Part shown: piece after piece, positions 62,734 to 64,000 of the stretch
Layout: every line of letters starts with the position of its first letter
Position numbering within the stretch: position 1 is the stretch's first letter
DNA from: Prorocentrum cordatum
Lineage: Eukaryota > Sar > Dinophyceae > Prorocentrales > Prorocentraceae
Assembly (NCBI GenBank): GCA_963575745.1
Contig: CAUYUJ010003392.1
Coordinates: 130,001 to 194,000 of the forward strand
DNA length: 64,000 nucleotides
Direction of reading: 5' to 3'
Notes under the pieces: model-generated
Told to the model about the DNA's origin: nothing
The model's input: only the letters and a program-made list of their open reading frames with translations
Databases searched by the model: none
Program-made: the position numbers and the translations under genes

Positions 62734-64000
62734 TCACTCGAACGACCTCAGCTGCTCGTCCGAGGTCATGTCCGACGACCGGAGCGTCGGGAAGTAGTCC
62801 TCGCACTTGCCCCGGCGCCGCACGTCCTGGCGCACGGCAAGCACCGGGCTCCAGGGGAAGCGAGGGCCTGCAGTCTGGCAGGACCGAGGAAACGCGACGT
62901 GACCACCACCAAGGGACCACCAGCGAGAGGAGCCAAGGCGAGTTATTTTCTGGGCAATGCATACCCCCTTTACAGGCGAGAGCAGCCGCGCCCCCGGGCG
63001 AACCCCGATCCCGCGCGGGGCGCGTTCCCGTTGACAATGACTCACCCGGGAAACCATTTCTTGCGAAGGAAGTCCTGCGCGGTCTGCCCATCGGCGGCTC
63101 CTTCGGACGAGGCCCGGAACCACCGAGAAACCGTTTTTGATCCGAAGTTCTACGGTTTGCCCATGTTTGGTTTCTTCGGAGTGGGCCCGAAGACCTCGAG
63201 AACGACGTTTTTGAAAGGAGTCCTAGACGGTTTGCACATTTTCGGGTCGTTCGAACCGGACCCGAATTGTTTGTTGGGTGGTGTGGTTCCCCCCCATCTC
63301 GCTCGAGACGCCCCCTACTCCCAGGTCGGGGAGGCATCTTGGGCCTCCTCGCTGGAGGTGCCCCCCCCGGTGGTAGGTGGTGGTGTTGCTTCTCCTTTCC
63401 CAGATCTGGCGCGCGCGTAGGAGATCAAGGGTCGAGGACGTTGGACGCTCGGGGGGGCGTTGTTGAACGGCTTGTCCCTGCTGCAAGACCCACACAGGGC
63501 CTCTGGAAGCCTCTGGAACCTGGGGACCTCCCTGGACGTCCAGGGGGAATGGGAAGCGAATGATGAGGGGGACAGGGAGAGGGTGGTGGAAGGCAGGCAC
63601 GGTGGCTTTGCATGTCGCGCCAGCCAAAACAATCCTGAATGCCATGCCCAGAAGGATCGATCGACGTAAACACTGGGCTTGCCGCGAGGGAGACGGGACG
63701 GGTATGGGGGAGAGAGGAGGAGGAAAAGAGGTACGGGGAGGGGAGAGGAAGCGGGAGGGCAACGAACAGGGAGGAGGGAAACCTGGCCGTCGAGGGGCAC
63801 CCGGAAACAGCGGCGGGGGACCCGCGACAGGGAGCATGAGGATGGCATGGGCGATGTCGAAAAAAATCACGAATCCTCGCCGTCCTCTTCCTCCCACTCC
63901 TGAGCAGGTCCTGAGTTCCGCAGTGGATGCCGCCCCCGAACTCGATGACGTTCTTGAACGGGATCGCCACGCACTTGAAGTGCCTCTCCTCGGCCAGCGC
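62734..64000 (-). CDS. PAD/agmatine-deiminase-type enzyme, C-terminus
   Basis: Exons: window edge to 63911 (HFKCVAIPFKNVIEFGGGIHCGTQ) and 62826-62734 (DVRRRGKCEDYFPTLRSSDM... stop). GGGIHCGTQ-DVRR closely follows the active-site end of guanidino-group-modifying enzymes: agmatine deiminases have GGGxIHCxTQ and animal protein-arginine deiminases have HCGTNVRR; the Cys is the nucleophile that attacks the guanidinium carbon. Whether the substrate is peptidyl-arginine or agmatine cannot be told. The 1084-bp intron has CAG|GAC at both ends, so a GA donor is possible. The N-terminal part lies beyond the window. Confidence 0.65.
63048..63262. repeat. Three tandem copies of a 67-75-bp unit in the deiminase intron
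   Basis: Units share AGTCCT-like, CGGTTTGCCCAT, TTCGG and GGCCCGAA landmarks near 63080, 63150 and 63225. Confidence 0.75.

Overview
The window looks like nuclear DNA of a dinoflagellate. This is inferred from four signs: degenerate copies of the 22-nt dinoflagellate spliced leader in genomic DNA (clearest at 8282-8303), introns with GT, GC and apparently GA donors and an AG-G acceptor context, genes run in one-way arrays, and GC-rich DNA full of microsatellites and inverted repeats. The species cannot be fixed. No rRNA, complete tRNA, CRISPR array or prokaryotic operon was seen.

Layout. (1) 0-11.6 kb is a compact plus-strand array: a Lys-rich protein (471-1423), a Pro-rich basic protein (2188-3232), a Cys-motif protein (3785-4423), a zinc-motif/SR-rich protein (5597-7535), a probably retroposed 98-aa gene (8347-8643) and a decayed DDE transposase of CACTA/EnSpm type (9190-11605). 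About 25 copies of a 15-bp hairpin, GGCGG-NNRNN-CCGCC, lie between these genes and nowhere else that I could find. (2) 11.9-12.4 kb is an AT-rich junction where the plus array meets a minus array tail to tail. (3) From 12.8 kb to the end every convincing gene is on the minus strand: an eight-exon RRM protein (12840-15524), a GT34-type glycosyltransferase joined to a cupin/JmjC-like region (34.2-37.0 kb), the start of an unknown gene at 43.4 kb, an AKR2-like ankyrin protein (49739-50632) and the C-terminus of a guanidino-group deiminase (62734 to the window end). Isolated exon-like pieces lie at 26-34, 41, 45, 53-55 and 59 kb. (4) A decayed retroelement and a processed pseudogene with tandem leader relics lie at 21.7-24.1 kb.

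The space between and inside the minus-strand genes is packed with short (100-260 bp) inverted-repeat elements. I separate about 15 families, several with 2-8 copies, and four cases of one element inserted in another. In the GT34 gene each intron I can define is almost exactly one such element, from three families. At 29.0-29.2 kb an element flanked by a 19-bp direct repeat would make a perfect GC-AG intron out of one repeat copy plus the element. Intron-making elements (introners) are already described in dinoflagellates and other protists; what stands out here is how many distinct families share one locus.

Exon borders come from reading frame, splice dinucleotides and phase, without transcript data. 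Family letters (A to U) are my own labels.
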